The position numbers were made by a program, and so were the translations under genes. Below, one piece after another: positions 33,779 through 44,032 of a stretch of 52,276 nt of DNA (position 1 is its first letter; the number at the start of each line of letters is the position of its first letter). The notes under the pieces are model-generated. The model saw only the letters and a list, made by a program, of their open reading frames with translations, had not been told where the DNA came from and ran no database searches. Source of the DNA: Alphaproteobacteria bacterium (GTDB taxonomy: Bacteria > Pseudomonadota > Alphaproteobacteria > Sphingomonadales > Sphingomonadaceae); assembly GCA_019239415.1 (NCBI GenBank), contig JAFAZW010000003.1, positions 1 to 52,276 of the forward strand. The letters are read 5' to 3'.

Positions 33779-34639
33779 GTGAAGGCCCTCGCTCCCCTCC
33801 TCGCGCTGCTCCTGGCCGGGCCCGCCGCGGCGGCGCCCCCGCCGCCCGCGCTCGCCGCACCGGCGTTCGCGCCGACGCGATTTTCGGTGGAGGTGGTCGG
33901 CAGCGGGCCGGACGTCATCCTCATCCCCGGCCTCACCGCGTCCAAGGAGGTGTGGCGGGGAACCCTCGCCGCGGTTCCCGGCTATCGCTACCACCTCATC
34001 CAGGTGGCGGGCTTCGCCGGCGCGCCCGCCCGCGGCAATCGCGAAGGCCCGATCGTGGCACCGCTCGCCGAGGAGATCGCGCGTTACATCGAGGCGAACC
34101 GCCTGCGCCGCCCGGCGGTCGTCGGCCATTCGATGGGCGGAACGCTGGCGCTGATGCTGGCGGCCCGCCACCCCCGGCTCGTCGGCAAGGCAATGGTCGT
34201 CGACATGCTGCCGCAGCCGGCCGCGCTGCTGGGCACGAGCGCCGAGAACATCCGCGGCTTCGCGGACCTGCTGGAGAGCGTTTCCGGCACCGCCTTCGGC
34301 CAGAGCCTGATCGACTCGGCGGTACGCATGTTCGGCAACGCCGCGCCGGCCAACGCGAAGAGCGATCGCGACGTCGTCGCCCGCGCCGCGCACGAGCTGG
34401 CGCTGACCGACCTCACGCCGGAGCTGCCGCACATCCGCGCGCCCCTGACGATCGTCTATGCCAGCCCCGCGGCGAGCCTCGCCGCCACCGCCGACGGCGT
34501 CTACCGGCGCGCCTATGCGGACGATCCGGCGGCGGCTCTCGTACGGATCGACGGCAGCGGGCACATGATCATGGCCGACCAGCCCGGCCGGTTTGCAGAA
34601 GAGTTGCGACGGTTTTTGTCCTCGTCACCCGGGACTTGA
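33779..34639 (+). CDS. Alpha/beta-fold hydrolase, exported
   Basis: This 286-residue protein starts at GTG with a signal peptide (MKALAPLLALLLAGPAAA). The alpha/beta hydrolase core has the oxyanion segment VILIPGLTASKEVW, the nucleophile elbow PAVVGHSMGGTLALMLAA (Ser at about 119), and the terminal His in GSGHMIMADQPGRFAEELRRF. A candidate acid residue lies in the region after LTIVYAS. Substrate unknown; the fold covers esterases, lipases and peptidases. The last codons (SPGT and the stop) are formed by the left arm of an intergenic palindrome, so the repeat has supplied the present C-terminus. Confidence 0.85.
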   Translation: MKALAPLLALLLAGPAAAAPPPPALAAPAFAPTRFSVEVVGSGPDVILIPGLTASKEVWRGTLAAVPGYRYHLIQVAGFAGAPARGNREGPIVAPLAEEIARYIEANRLRRPAVVGHSMGGTLALMLAARHPRLVGKAMVVDMLPQPAALLGTSAENIRGFADLLESVSGTAFGQSLIDSAVRMFGNAAPANAKSDRDVVARAAHELALTDLTPELPHIRAPLTIVYASPAASLAATADGVYRRAYADDPAAALVRIDGSGHMIMADQPGRFAEELRRFLSSSPGT

Positions 34640-34710
34640 TGCGGGGTCCACCTTCGCTTCTCCGCCGGTTGGCGAGGAGAAGGTGGACGCCGGATCAAGT
34701 CCGGCATGAC
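34624..34710. repeat. Inverted-repeat element (GGACTTGAT family) overlapping the hydrolase stop
   Basis: Arms 34624-34653 (GTCACCCGGGACTTGATGCG...) and 34681-34710 are inverted copies matching at 25 of 30 positions, with GGACTTGAT and GTCCACCT shared. The left arm contains the TGA stop of the alpha/beta hydrolase; the right arm ends 2 bases before the nadB stop. It therefore spans the whole gap between two convergent genes. Confidence 0.75.
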
Positions 34711-34712
34711 GG

Positions 34713-36305
34713 TCAGGGCACGAGGACGGTGTCCCTCGCCTCCGGCAGCACCTCGGGGTAATCGAGCGTGTAGTGAAGCCCGCGGCTCTCCTTCCGGGCG
34801 AGGGCGGAGCGGACGATCAGCTCCGCCACCGTTACCAGGCTGCGCAGCTCGATGAGGTCGGCGGTCACCCGGAAGTGCCCGTAATAATCCTCCGTCTCCT
34901 GCCGCAGCAGCGCGACCCGGTTCAATGCGCGCTCGAGCCGCTTGGTGGTGCGGACGATGCCCACATAATCCCACATGAATCGCCGGATCTCGCGCCAATT
35001 GTGGTGGACGACGACTTCCTCGTCGGAATCGGTGACGCGGCTTTCGTCCCACGCGCGCATCGGCGGCGGCGGCGGCGTCAGGTCGCCGAATAAGAGGTTG
35101 ATATGCTCGGCGCTCGCGACGCCGAAGACGAGGCATTCCAGCACGGAGTTGGACGCGAGCCGGTTCGCGCCGTGGAGGCCGGACATGCTCACCTCGCCGG
35201 CGGCATAGAGACCGGGAAGGTCGCTGCGGCCGTCGAGATCCACGACGACGCCGCCGCACGTATAATGAGCCGCCGGGACGACCGGGATCGGCTGGCGCGT
35301 GATGTCGATACCGAGATCCGCGAGCCGCGCGGCGATGGTCGGGAAATGGGCGCGCACGAAGACCGGGTCGCGGTGGCTGATGTCGAGGTGGACGTAATCG
35401 AGGCCGAGCCGCTTCAGCTCATGATCGATCGCGCGGGCGACGACGTCGCGCGGCGCCAGCTCGGCGCGGGCGTCGAAGGCCGGCATGAAGCGGCGGCCGC
35501 TGCCGGGGAGCTTCAGCTGCCCGCCCTCGCCGCGCATCGCCTCCGTGATCAGGAAGTTCCTGACGTCATGATGGTAGAGGCAGGTGGGGTGGAACTGGGC
35601 GAACTCCATGTTGGAGACGCGGCACCCCGCGCGCCACGCCATCGCGATGCCGTCGCCCGTCGAACCGCGCGGGTTGGTCGAATAGAGCCACGCCCGGCTC
35701 GCGCCGCCCGTCGCGAGAACCGTGGCGCGGCCGGTGAACAGCTCGACTCGGCCGGCGGCACGGTCCAGGGCGTAGACGCCCCAGACGCGAGGCTCGCCGC
35801 CCCCCGCGATGGTGTGGCGCCCGGTGGCGAGGTCGATCGCCGCCCGGCCGGGGAAGAGGACGATGTTCGGCCGCGCGGCGACCGCCTTCTCCAGCGCCTG
35901 CTGGACGGCGGCGCCGGTCGCGTCGGCGACGTGGACGATCCGCCGGTGGCTGTGCCCGCCCTCGCGGGTGAGGTGCCAGCCCGCCTCGCCGCCGCGGTCG
36001 AACGGCACGCCCAGAGCGGCAAGCCGGTCGATCGCCGCCGGCGCGTTGCCGACGACGAACTCGACCGTGCGACGATCGTTGAGGCCCGCGCCGGCGCGGA
36101 CCGTGTCCTCGACATGGCTCTCGAACGTGTCGCCCGGCTCGAGCACGGCGGCGATGCCGCCCTGCGCCCAGGCGGTCGAGCCCTCGGAGATCTCGCCCTT
36201 TGCCAGCACCGCCACCTTGAGGTGCGGGGCGAGGCTCAGCGCGGTGGAGAGCCCGGCCGCGCCGGAGCCGACGATGACGACGTCGAACGAATGAGACTGG
36301 GTCAC
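34713..36305 (-). CDS. nadB: L-aspartate oxidase
   Basis: NadB oxidises aspartate to iminoaspartate, the first step of de novo NAD synthesis; NadA and NadC are not in the window. The 530-residue flavoprotein has the Rossmann start [20 protein letters not shown] (8-27), [22 protein letters not shown], the [19 protein letters not shown] substrate segment, [79 protein letters not shown] (read in two parts), and the helical C-terminal domain. It starts at GTG 36305, directly beside a REP doublet in its upstream region. Confidence 0.95.
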   Translation of the reverse strand: MTQSHSFDVVIVGSGAAGLSTALSLAPHLKVAVLAKGEISEGSTAWAQGGIAAVLEPGDTFESHVEDTVRAGAGLNDRRTVEFVVGNAPAAIDRLAALGVPFDRGGEAGWHLTREGGHSHRRIVHVADATGAAVQQALEKAVAARPNIVLFPGRAAIDLATGRHTIAGGGEPRVWGVYALDRAAGRVELFTGRATVLATGGASRAWLYSTNPRGSTGDGIAMAWRAGCRVSNMEFAQFHPTCLYHHDVRNFLITEAMRGEGGQLKLPGSGRRFMPAFDARAELAPRDVVARAIDHELKRLGLDYVHLDISHRDPVFVRAHFPTIAARLADLGIDITRQPIPVVPAAHYTCGGVVVDLDGRSDLPGLYAAGEVSMSGLHGANRLASNSVLECLVFGVASAEHINLLFGDLTPPPPPMRAWDESRVTDSDEEVVVHHNWREIRRFMWDYVGIVRTTKRLERALNRVALLRQETEDYYGHFRVTADLIELRSLVTVAELIVRSALARKESRGLHYTLDYPEVLPEARDTVLVP

Positions 36306-36315
36306 CTGCCCCCCG

Positions 36316-36404
36316 CCGTTCGGGCTGAGCCTGTCGAAGCCCCGTCCTTCTCCTCTTCACTCAAGAAGGACAGCCCTTCGACAAGCTCAGGGCGAACGGT
36401 GAGC
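36316..36404. repeat. REP doublet (REPIN-like hairpin) between the ABC ATPase and nadB
   Basis: Two inverted copies of the GTTCGNNCTGAGC-TGTCGAAG palindrome, 36316-36343 and 36371-36404, enclose a second stem GTCCTTCT (36344-36351) / AGAAGGAC (36364-36371). Together they form one stem-loop of almost 90 bases. A third partial copy (ATTCGGGCTCAGG) follows at 36408-36420. The same palindrome occurs singly inside thiC at 170-200 and 656-681. A doublet of this form is the usual mobile unit of REP sequences moved by RAYT transposases; none is encoded in this window. Confidence 0.8.
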
Positions 36405-36421
36405 TTCATTCGGGCTCAGGT

Positions 36422-37354
<933 letters not shown>

Positions 37355-37427
37355 GCCGCCCCCTCTAGCGACCGGCGCGGTGGGCGGGAAGCGTCGCCAC
37401 CTTGCGCGCGTTACGGTATAAGCGGGC

Positions 37428-37859
37428 ATGATCGATCGTCCGCTGTGGACCTGTCCCGCCTGCGGCCGCAGCTTCGCCAACCGGCGCCAGAGCCATGCCT
37501 GCGGGCGGCACGCGCTCGCCCCCCACTTCGAGGGGCGATCGGAGGACGTGCGGCGGATCTTCGACGCGTTCCTGGCGATGTTGGAAAGCTTCGGCCCCGT
37601 GACCGTGCTGCCGGAGAAAAGCCGAATCGCCTTTCAGGTCCGGATGTCCTTCGCCCAGCTGACGCCGCGGCGGCACTGGGTGAACGGCCATTTCGTGCTC
37701 GCCCGCCGCGCCGAGGACCCGCCGTTCACCAGGGTGGAGACGATCTCGCCCCGCAATCACGTCCACCACTTCCGCCTCGGATTGGCCGAAGCCGTGGAAG
37801 GATTACACGGCTATGCGCGGGAGGCCTATGCGGTCGGCCGCCAGGAGCATCTAGGCTGA
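37428..37859 (+). CDS. DUF5655-domain protein with N-terminal zinc ribbon
   Basis: This 143-residue protein begins with a probable metal-binding knuckle WTCPACGRSFANRRQSHACG (Cys pairs at about residues 9-12, then His and Cys at about 23-25), followed by a DUF5655-like domain: FEGRSEDVRRIFDAFLAMLE, GPVTVLPEKSRIAFQVRMSF and WVNGHFVLARR...FTRVETISPRNHVHHFRL. This domain is often a stand-alone or C-terminal partner of DUF4287 and nucleic-acid-linked proteins, and its function is not established. The final 9 bases overlap the convergent lysS gene. Divergent from the lone ABC ATPase. Confidence 0.82.
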   Translation: MIDRPLWTCPACGRSFANRRQSHACGRHALAPHFEGRSEDVRRIFDAFLAMLESFGPVTVLPEKSRIAFQVRMSFAQLTPRRHWVNGHFVLARRAEDPPFTRVETISPRNHVHHFRLGLAEAVEGLHGYAREAYAVGRQEHLG

Positions 37860-39431
37860 GGCGAGTGCTTCGGCGATGAGCTTACGGCTGTTGTCGATGC
37901 CGTAGAGGGCGATGAAGCTGCCCATGCGGGGGCCCTGGCTGGTGCCGAGCAGCGTCTCGTACAACGCCTTGAACCAGTCGCGCAGAGTCTCGAAGCCGTG
38001 CGCCTTGCCGACCTCGAAGACCATGTGTTGAATAACCTCCGCCTCGGCGCCTTCCATGTTGCCGAGCTTGTCGTCGAGGTCGCGCAGGGCCTCCGCCTCC
38101 TGCGACGTAGGCGGCCGCTTGCGCAGCGAGCCGGCGACGAAGTCGCGGAAATAGGCAAGGGCGTAGCCGATCAGCGCGTCGAGCTCCGGGTGGGTCTCCG
38201 GCGAGGCGTCGGGCGCATAGCGCCGGACGAAGCCCCAGAGCAGATCCTTGTCGTCGGTCGAAGCGACCCCGACGAGGTTCAGGAGAAGCGCGAAGGAGAG
38301 CGGCATCCGCGCCGGCGGCACCTTGCCGGCGTGGACATGGTGGACCGGATTGCCGAGTTGCTTGTCGACCTCCTGCGTCGGGTACGCCGCCAGGAATTGC
38401 TGATACTCGTCGACGGCCCGAGGAATGATGCCGAAGCTCAGCTGCTTCGCCTTCCGCGGCTCGCGGTACAGGTAGAAGACGAGGCTCTCCTCCGGCGCGT
38501 AGGTCAGCCACTGGTCGATGGTGACGCCATTGCCCCTGGTCTTCGAGATCTTCTCGCCATTTTCGTCGAGGAACAGCTCGTAGTTGAAGCCTTCCGGCGG
38601 CCGTCCGCCTAGGATGCGGACGATCTTCGAGCTCTGGGTGACGCTGTCGATCAGGTCCTTGCCGGACATCTCGTAGTCGACGCCCAGCGCATACCAGCGC
38701 ATCGCCCAGTCGACCTTCCACTGCAGCTTGGCGCCGCCGCCGAGCGCCGACTGCTCGACCGGCTGGAGCGTGAGGGGATCGGTGTAGCGGATGAGGCCGG
38801 CTTCCGCGTCCACCGCCGCGACCGGCACCTGCAGCACCTTGCCGCTCTCCGGGCTGATCGGCAGCACGGGCGAGTAGGTCTGCCGCCTTTCCTCGCGGAG
38901 CGTCGGCAGCATCACGTCCATGATGGCGTCATAGCGGCGCAGCACCTGGCGCAGCGCCTCGTCGAACCGGCCCGAATTGTAGCATTGGGCCGACGACAGG
39001 AACTCGTAGTCGAAACCGAAGCGATCGAGGAATTGCCTCAGCAGGTTGTTGTTGTGCGCGGCGTAGCTGTCGTGGCCGCATCCATAAGGGTCCGGCACGA
39101 CCGACAAGGGCTGGTCGAGGTGGGCATGCATCATGTCCTGCTGCGGCACGCCCGGCGGCACCTTGCGCATCCCGTCCATGTCGTCGGAGAAGGCGACGAG
39201 GCGGCTCGGCCAGTCGACCATCTCCGCCAGCGCATGGCGGACCATGAGGGTGCGCGCGACCTCCTGGAAGGTACCCAGGTGCGGCAGGCCCGAAGGGCCG
39301 TAGCCGGTCTCGAAGACGATCTCCCCCGTCTCCGGGCCGTGCGGATAGCGCTTCAGGAGCTTGCGCGCTTCCTCGTACGGCCAGGCCTTGGAGACGAGCG
39401 CGGCTTCGCGCAGGGCGGCGGGGACGGTCAT
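37851..39431 (-). CDS. lysS: Lysyl-tRNA synthetase, class I (archaeal type)
   Basis: This enzyme charges tRNA-Lys. The 526-residue enzyme is of class I (LysRS-I/LysK), not the class II LysS found in most bacteria: it has the HIGH-type signature ETGYGPSGLPHLGTFQE (about 42-58) and the KMSKS-type loop NGEKISKTRGNGVT (about 290), plus LVAFSDDMDGMRKVP and YSPVLPISPESGKVLQVPV. The C-terminal anticodon-binding part is all-helical, as in the class. LysRS-I is standard in alphaproteobacteria, spirochaetes and most archaea. It lies alone between DUF5655 and the cupin gene; its start faces the divergent cupin gene across 48 bases. Confidence 0.95.
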   Translation of the reverse strand: MTVPAALREAALVSKAWPYEEARKLLKRYPHGPETGEIVFETGYGPSGLPHLGTFQEVARTLMVRHALAEMVDWPSRLVAFSDDMDGMRKVPPGVPQQDMMHAHLDQPLSVVPDPYGCGHDSYAAHNNNLLRQFLDRFGFDYEFLSSAQCYNSGRFDEALRQVLRRYDAIMDVMLPTLREERRQTYSPVLPISPESGKVLQVPVAAVDAEAGLIRYTDPLTLQPVEQSALGGGAKLQWKVDWAMRWYALGVDYEMSGKDLIDSVTQSSKIVRILGGRPPEGFNYELFLDENGEKISKTRGNGVTIDQWLTYAPEESLVFYLYREPRKAKQLSFGIIPRAVDEYQQFLAAYPTQEVDKQLGNPVHHVHAGKVPPARMPLSFALLLNLVGVASTDDKDLLWGFVRRYAPDASPETHPELDALIGYALAYFRDFVAGSLRKRPPTSQEAEALRDLDDKLGNMEGAEAEVIQHMVFEVGKAHGFETLRDWFKALYETLLGTSQGPRMGSFIALYGIDNSRKLIAEALASA

Positions 39432-39479
39432 GCCGCGCTCCTAGCGAAGCGGGGGGCGCTCGGCTAGAAGCGCGCGGCC

Positions 39480-40496
39480 ATGGGCCCGCTCCCGACCGTT
39501 CCCGAATATGAAGGCGTCCACCGCGCCCGGTTCGAGGACGCCATCGTGCCGGCGGGACGACCGGCGGTGCTGCGGGGGCTGTGCGCGGACTGGGCCGCCG
39601 TGGCTGCGGCTCGTGCATCCGACGAAGCGCTCGCGGATTATCTACGCGCGCGGGCGAACGACACGTCATTCGAGACCTGGTTCGCCGAACCGGAAAGACG
39701 CGGTCGCTTCGGCTATTCGGACGATTTCCAGAGCTTCGACCACGACCGGCGGCTGGCGACGGTCGACCAACTCCTCGACCTGCTGCTTCGCCAGCGGGGG
39801 CATGCCGCCCCGTTCGGCATCTACGCCGGCGCCATCCCCGTCGCGAACCACCTCCCGGCGCTGCGGCAGGAGATCCCGATGCCGCTGCTCGACCCGGAGC
39901 GCGACATGCTGGTGTCGCTGTGGCTCGGTAACCGGACGCGGACCGCGGCGCATTGGGACCTCGCGCAGAACCTCGCCTGCGTCATCGCGGGCCGGCGGCG
40001 CTTCACGCTCTTCCCGACCGACCAGGTGGCCAATCTCTATGTCGGGCCGCTCGAATTCACCCTCGCCGGCCAGCCGACCAGCCTGGTCGACATCGATGCG
40101 CCGGACTTCGCGCGCCATCCCCGCTACCGCGAGGCGCTGGCGCACGCGGAGGTCGCGGAGCTCGGCCCGGGCGACGCCCTCTACCTGCCGAGCCTGTGGT
40201 GGCATGCCGTGGCGGGCCTGGACGAGGTCGGCGCGATGGTGAACTTCTGGTGGCGCGACGGCGCGGCGCCGCGGCTGACGCCGCTCAACGCGCTCTATTA
40301 CGCCATCATGACGATGCAGGGCATGCCCGAGCGGGAGCTTGCCGCCTGGCGCACCCTGTTCGATCATTATGTCTTCGGCGCGAACGGCGATCCGGTCGCG
40401 CATCTGCCCGAAGAGGCGCGCGGAGTCCTCGCCCCGCGATCGAGGGCCGGCGTCGCCAAGCTGCGGGAATTGCTGCTGAAGGCGCTCGGACGCTAA
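39480..40496 (+). CDS. Cupin-like (JmjC-type, cupin_8) domain protein
   Basis: This 338-residue protein shows the double-stranded beta-helix of Fe(II)/2-oxoglutarate-type cupins. The metal motif H-x-D appears in TRTAAHWDLAQNLACVIAGR (about 155-170), then FTLFPTDQVANLYVGPLE, and the third ligand is likely His in LYLPSLWWHAVAGLDEVGAM (about 235-250). FGIYAGAIPVANHLPAL is also usual in the sphingomonad cupin_8 group. Relatives include FIH-like hydroxylases and tRNA or ribosomal-protein hydroxylases; in sphingomonads such genes often accompany TonB receptors, which are not seen here. The substrate is unknown. Divergent from lysS across 48 bases, followed by the DinG-type helicase. Confidence 0.85.
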   Translation: MGPLPTVPEYEGVHRARFEDAIVPAGRPAVLRGLCADWAAVAAARASDEALADYLRARANDTSFETWFAEPERRGRFGYSDDFQSFDHDRRLATVDQLLDLLLRQRGHAAPFGIYAGAIPVANHLPALRQEIPMPLLDPERDMLVSLWLGNRTRTAAHWDLAQNLACVIAGRRRFTLFPTDQVANLYVGPLEFTLAGQPTSLVDIDAPDFARHPRYREALAHAEVAELGPGDALYLPSLWWHAVAGLDEVGAMVNFWWRDGAAPRLTPLNALYYAIMTMQGMPERELAAWRTLFDHYVFGANGDPVAHLPEEARGVLAPRSRAGVAKLRELLLKALGR

Positions 40497-40539
40497 TCTC
40501 CCGTTTCCCGTCCGTTCCATTCGCCCTATAGCCTGGTCC

Positions 40540-43266
40540 ATGCGCCCGCCGCTGCCTTATCCCGCGCTGCATGCGACCCATGGCGGCACCTGGCTCGCCG
40601 CGCCCGATGGGGCGGTGCGCGCGCTCGGCCGCGGCGAGGCGATCGCGCGAGCGGCCGAAACGCCCACGATCATGCTCAACGCGCCGCTGGTCGGGCAACG
40701 GCTCGGCTATCCGGAGCTGTCCGGCCTCGACCTGCTCGAGCTGTTCGCCTTCGTCCACCCGGCGCGCTTCGCGGTCCCGACGCCGAAAGGCCTTGGTCAT
40801 GCGCTCGGCATCGCCGCGCCCGAAACTGACGCCGAGGCCGCCCCTTTCCTGCTCCGCGCGGCGGAGGCGCTGCTGACGACCCTCGCGGAGGCGTGGCCGG
40901 AGCGGGAAGGCGCCTGGACCTCCGCCCAGTCGCTCCACCGCCTGCGCTGGACGTGGGCGCCGGCGGTCGCGCAGCGGCTGCAGCGGCCGGAGCGCGACGA
41001 GCGCTGGCTGTTCTCGCGGCTGCCGGAATGGGAGGAGAGCGGCGGCCGGCCGCCGCCGGCGACGGTGCGGGTCGGCGCGGAGGAGACGGCGGAGCGGCTG
41101 CAGCGGCTGGTCGGCGAAGGGGCAGAGGTCCGGCAGGGCCAGCGCGATTATGCCGCGGCGGCGACCGAGACGTTCGCGCCGCGCCGGGCGCAGGACCAAC
41201 CCAACCTGCTCCTCGCCGAAGCTGGCACCGGGATCGGCAAGACTTTGGGCTATCTCGCGCCCGCTTCCCTCTGGGCTGAGCGGGCGGACGGCGCCGTCTG
41301 GGTTTCGACCTACACCAAGGCGCTGCAGCGTCAGCTCGACCGGGAGAGCGCGCGGCTGTTCCCCGATGCCGCCGTGCGCCGGAAGAAGGTCGTGGTGCGC
41401 AAGGGGCGGGAGAATTACCTCTGCCTGTTGAACCTCGAGGACGCGCTGCAGGGCGGCTTCTCGGGCCGTGCGGCGATCCTCGCGCAGCTCGCGGCGCGCT
41501 GGGCCGCCTACACGAAGGACGGCGACATGGTCGGCGGCGACCTGCCGGGCTGGCTCACCAGCCTGTTTCGCCGCGCCGGCGCGACCGCCCTCACCGACCG
41601 CCGCGGCGAGTGCGTCTACGCCGGCTGCCCGCATTACCGCAAATGCTTCATCGAACGCGCCGCGCGGGCCAGCGAAGGGGCCGACATCGTCATCGCCAAC
41701 CACGCGCTCGTGATGGTCAACGCCGCCCGCGGGCGCGACGGCGGCAACGGCCCGGCGCGGATCGTCTTCGATGAAGGCCACCACCTGTTCGACGCCGCCG
41801 ATTCGACCTTCGCCGCCGCCCTCACCGGGCAGGAGGCGATCGAGCTCCGGCGCTGGATCGTCGGGCCCGAAGGCAAGAGCCGCGGCCGGCGGCGCGGCCT
41901 GTCGGCGCGCCTCATGGACGTCGCCTCCTACGACGAGGCGGGGGCCGCCGCGCTCGAGCAGGCGGTCGATGCGGCGCAGCTGCTGCCCTCGGACGGCTGG
42001 CTCGGCCGGATCGCGGAAGGCATGCCGTTCGGTCCGGTCGAGAAATTGCTCGGCGCGGTGCGGGCGACGGTGTACGCCCGGGCGACGGCCCAGGACGCGG
42101 GCTACGGCCTCGAGACCGAGATGGCCGAGCTCGACGGCCCGATCGTCGCGGCCGCCGCGCCGGCGGTCGAGGCGCTGGAGCTGCTGGTCCGGCCGCTGAC
42201 CGCGCTCGCCAACCGGCTCCAGGCGGTGCTCGAGGATGCCCCGGACTGGCTCGACGCACCGGCGCGGGCGCGCATCGAGGGGGCGATCGGCGGCCTCGCC
42301 TGGCGGACCCAGACGCTCGCCGCCTGGATCGGCCTCGCCGCCCGCATCGGCGGCCCCGCCGACCCGGATTTCGTCGACTGGATGGCGGTCGAGCGGGTCG
42401 ACGGCCGCGAATATGATATCGGCCTCCACCGCCACTGGCTGGATCCGACCCGCCCGCTCGCCGACGCGGTGCTGAAGCCGGCGCACAGCGTCGTCGTCAC
42501 CTCGGCGACGCTGCGCGGGACCGAGGGATGGGATGCGGCGGAGGCGCGGACCGGCGCCCGCCACCTCTCCGCACCGGCGGCGCGGTTCGAGGCGCAGAGC
42601 CCGTTCGATTATGCGGCGCGGAGCGAGGTGCTGATCGTCACCGACGTCAAGCGCGGCGACATCCCCCAGCTGGCCGGCGCCTATGCCCGGCTGGTGGAGG
42701 CGGCGGAAGGCGGCACGCTCGGCCTGTTCACGGCCATCCAGCGCCTCAAGGCGGTCCACGCCCGCATCGCCGACCGTCTCGCCCGCGCCGGCCTCCCGCT
42801 CTACGCGCAGCATGTCGACCCGATCGACACCGGCACCTTGGTAGATATCTTCCGCGACGATCCGCGCGCCTCGCTGCTCGGCACCGACGCGCTCCGGGAC
42901 GGCGTCGACGTTCCGGGCGAGTCGCTTCGCCTCGTCGTCATGGAGGGCGTGCCGTGGCCGCGGCCGACCGTCCTCCACGCCGCGCGGCGGGCGGCCGGCG
43001 GCGGCACCGCCTACGACGATCGGGTGGTGCGGGCCCGGCTTGCCCAGGCCTTCGGGCGGCTGATCCGCAGGCAGGGCGACCGCGGCCTGTTCGTCCTGCT
43101 CTCCGCGGCGACGCCGTCGCGGCTGCTCACCGCCTTCCCGACGGGCGCCGCGGTGCGGCGGGTGACGCTCGACGCGGCGCTCGCGCGGGTGCGCGAGCGG
43201 CTTTCAACGCCGGACGCTTTCGGGCATCAGGCCGAGCCGGAGAGCCAGCCCGACGAGGCGCGATGA
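40540..43266 (+). CDS. DinG/XPD-type ATP-dependent DNA helicase with Fe-S site
   Basis: This 908-residue superfamily 2 5'-3' helicase has Walker A in LLLAEAGTGIGKTLGYLAPA (about 225-244), then WVSTYTKALQRQL, Walker B DEGHHLFDAAD (about 410), the late motifs SVVVTSATLRG, SLLGTDALRDGVDVPGESLR, and QAFGRLIRRQGDRGLFVLLS. Four cysteines at about residues 295 (NYLC), 358, 363 and 369 (ECVYAGCPHYRKC) lie between motifs Ia and II, where DinG and XPD bind a [4Fe-4S] cluster. The N-terminal 200 residues are specific to the alphaproteobacterial group. It probably resolves R-loops or G-quadruplexes. Its stop overlaps the sixA start (ATGA). Confidence 0.9.
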   Translation: MRPPLPYPALHATHGGTWLAAPDGAVRALGRGEAIARAAETPTIMLNAPLVGQRLGYPELSGLDLLELFAFVHPARFAVPTPKGLGHALGIAAPETDAEAAPFLLRAAEALLTTLAEAWPEREGAWTSAQSLHRLRWTWAPAVAQRLQRPERDERWLFSRLPEWEESGGRPPPATVRVGAEETAERLQRLVGEGAEVRQGQRDYAAAATETFAPRRAQDQPNLLLAEAGTGIGKTLGYLAPASLWAERADGAVWVSTYTKALQRQLDRESARLFPDAAVRRKKVVVRKGRENYLCLLNLEDALQGGFSGRAAILAQLAARWAAYTKDGDMVGGDLPGWLTSLFRRAGATALTDRRGECVYAGCPHYRKCFIERAARASEGADIVIANHALVMVNAARGRDGGNGPARIVFDEGHHLFDAADSTFAAALTGQEAIELRRWIVGPEGKSRGRRRGLSARLMDVASYDEAGAAALEQAVDAAQLLPSDGWLGRIAEGMPFGPVEKLLGAVRATVYARATAQDAGYGLETEMAELDGPIVAAAAPAVEALELLVRPLTALANRLQAVLEDAPDWLDAPARARIEGAIGGLAWRTQTLAAWIGLAARIGGPADPDFVDWMAVERVDGREYDIGLHRHWLDPTRPLADAVLKPAHSVVVTSATLRGTEGWDAAEARTGARHLSAPAARFEAQSPFDYAARSEVLIVTDVKRGDIPQLAGAYARLVEAAEGGTLGLFTAIQRLKAVHARIADRLARAGLPLYAQHVDPIDTGTLVDIFRDDPRASLLGTDALRDGVDVPGESLRLVVMEGVPWPRPTVLHAARRAAGGGTAYDDRVVRARLAQAFGRLIRRQGDRGLFVLLSAATPSRLLTAFPTGAAVRRVTLDAALARVRERLSTPDAFGHQAEPESQPDEAR

Positions 43267-43790
43267 AAGTCCTGACCCTGCTGCGGCACGCCAAATCGGG
43301 CTGGGACGACCCGGTGACCCGCGACTTCGACCGCCCGCTCAATCGCCGCGGCCGCCGCGCCGCGGCGACGATCGGACGCGAGATGCGGCGGCTGGCGCTC
43401 GGCTTCGACACGGTGATCGCCTCGCCCGCCCGGCGCGTCGTCGAGACGCTGGAGGAGGTCGAGCAGGCTTTCGGCACGCTCGCGATCCACTATGACGAGC
43501 GGCTGTACCTCGCCGCGCCCGAGACGCTGCTGGAGGTGGCGCGGGCGACCGATGACGGCGTCGGCCGCCTGCTGCTCGCCGGTCACAATCCCGGCCTCGA
43601 AGAGCTGGTCCTCCGCCTCTCGGCGCCAGGAGCCCTGAGAGCCGAGGCGGAAATCAAATATCCGACGGCGACGCTGGCGGAGATGCGCTTCGACGTGCCG
43701 TCATGGCGCCAGCTTCGCGACGGCGGCGCCACGCTCGCGCGTTTCATCCGCCCGCGCGATCTGGATCCGGAGCTGGGACCGGAGGAGTGA
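43263..43790 (+). CDS. sixA: SixA-type phosphohistidine phosphatase
   Basis: This 175-residue histidine-phosphatase protein of the short SixA type has the catalytic signature LTLLRHAKSGWDD (4-16, RHA instead of RHG, as is usual in this subfamily), DRPLNRRGRRAAATIG, VIASPARRVVETLEEV with the second Arg, and LLLAGHNPGLEELVLRL with the second His (about 108). SixA in E. coli removes phosphate from His of phosphotransfer proteins. It is coupled by a 4-base overlap to the DinG-like helicase, a pairing with no evident mechanistic reason. The 242 bases after it show no gene. Confidence 0.92.
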   Translation: MKVLTLLRHAKSGWDDPVTRDFDRPLNRRGRRAAATIGREMRRLALGFDTVIASPARRVVETLEEVEQAFGTLAIHYDERLYLAAPETLLEVARATDDGVGRLLLAGHNPGLEELVLRLSAPGALRAEAEIKYPTATLAEMRFDVPSWRQLRDGGATLARFIRPRDLDPELGPEE

Positions 43791-44032
43791 TTCGCCTCCG
43801 ACGTCCACGGCTTTCCCGCGACTCGCCGTCGGTTCCCACGGCTGATCCCGCCGAGCGAACAGCCCATCGTCGTTGACGGCCGGTTTGATTGACGAGTCCC
43901 GCCCCGGTTTGCAGGTTCGACTCATTCGAGGGGGCGCCCCCGTTCGCGTGACATGCGACCGAGCGCCAGTCGGGGAGTTGCGAAACGGACCGTCCGGTCC
44001 CGGGGCAGCCGACCGCCAATAGCTGAGACTGC

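Noticed and set aside
43791-44032. 242-base gap between sixA and the wall hydrolase as a hidden gene or promoter
   Set aside because: No open frame with a ribosome site and no convincing -35/-10 pair.
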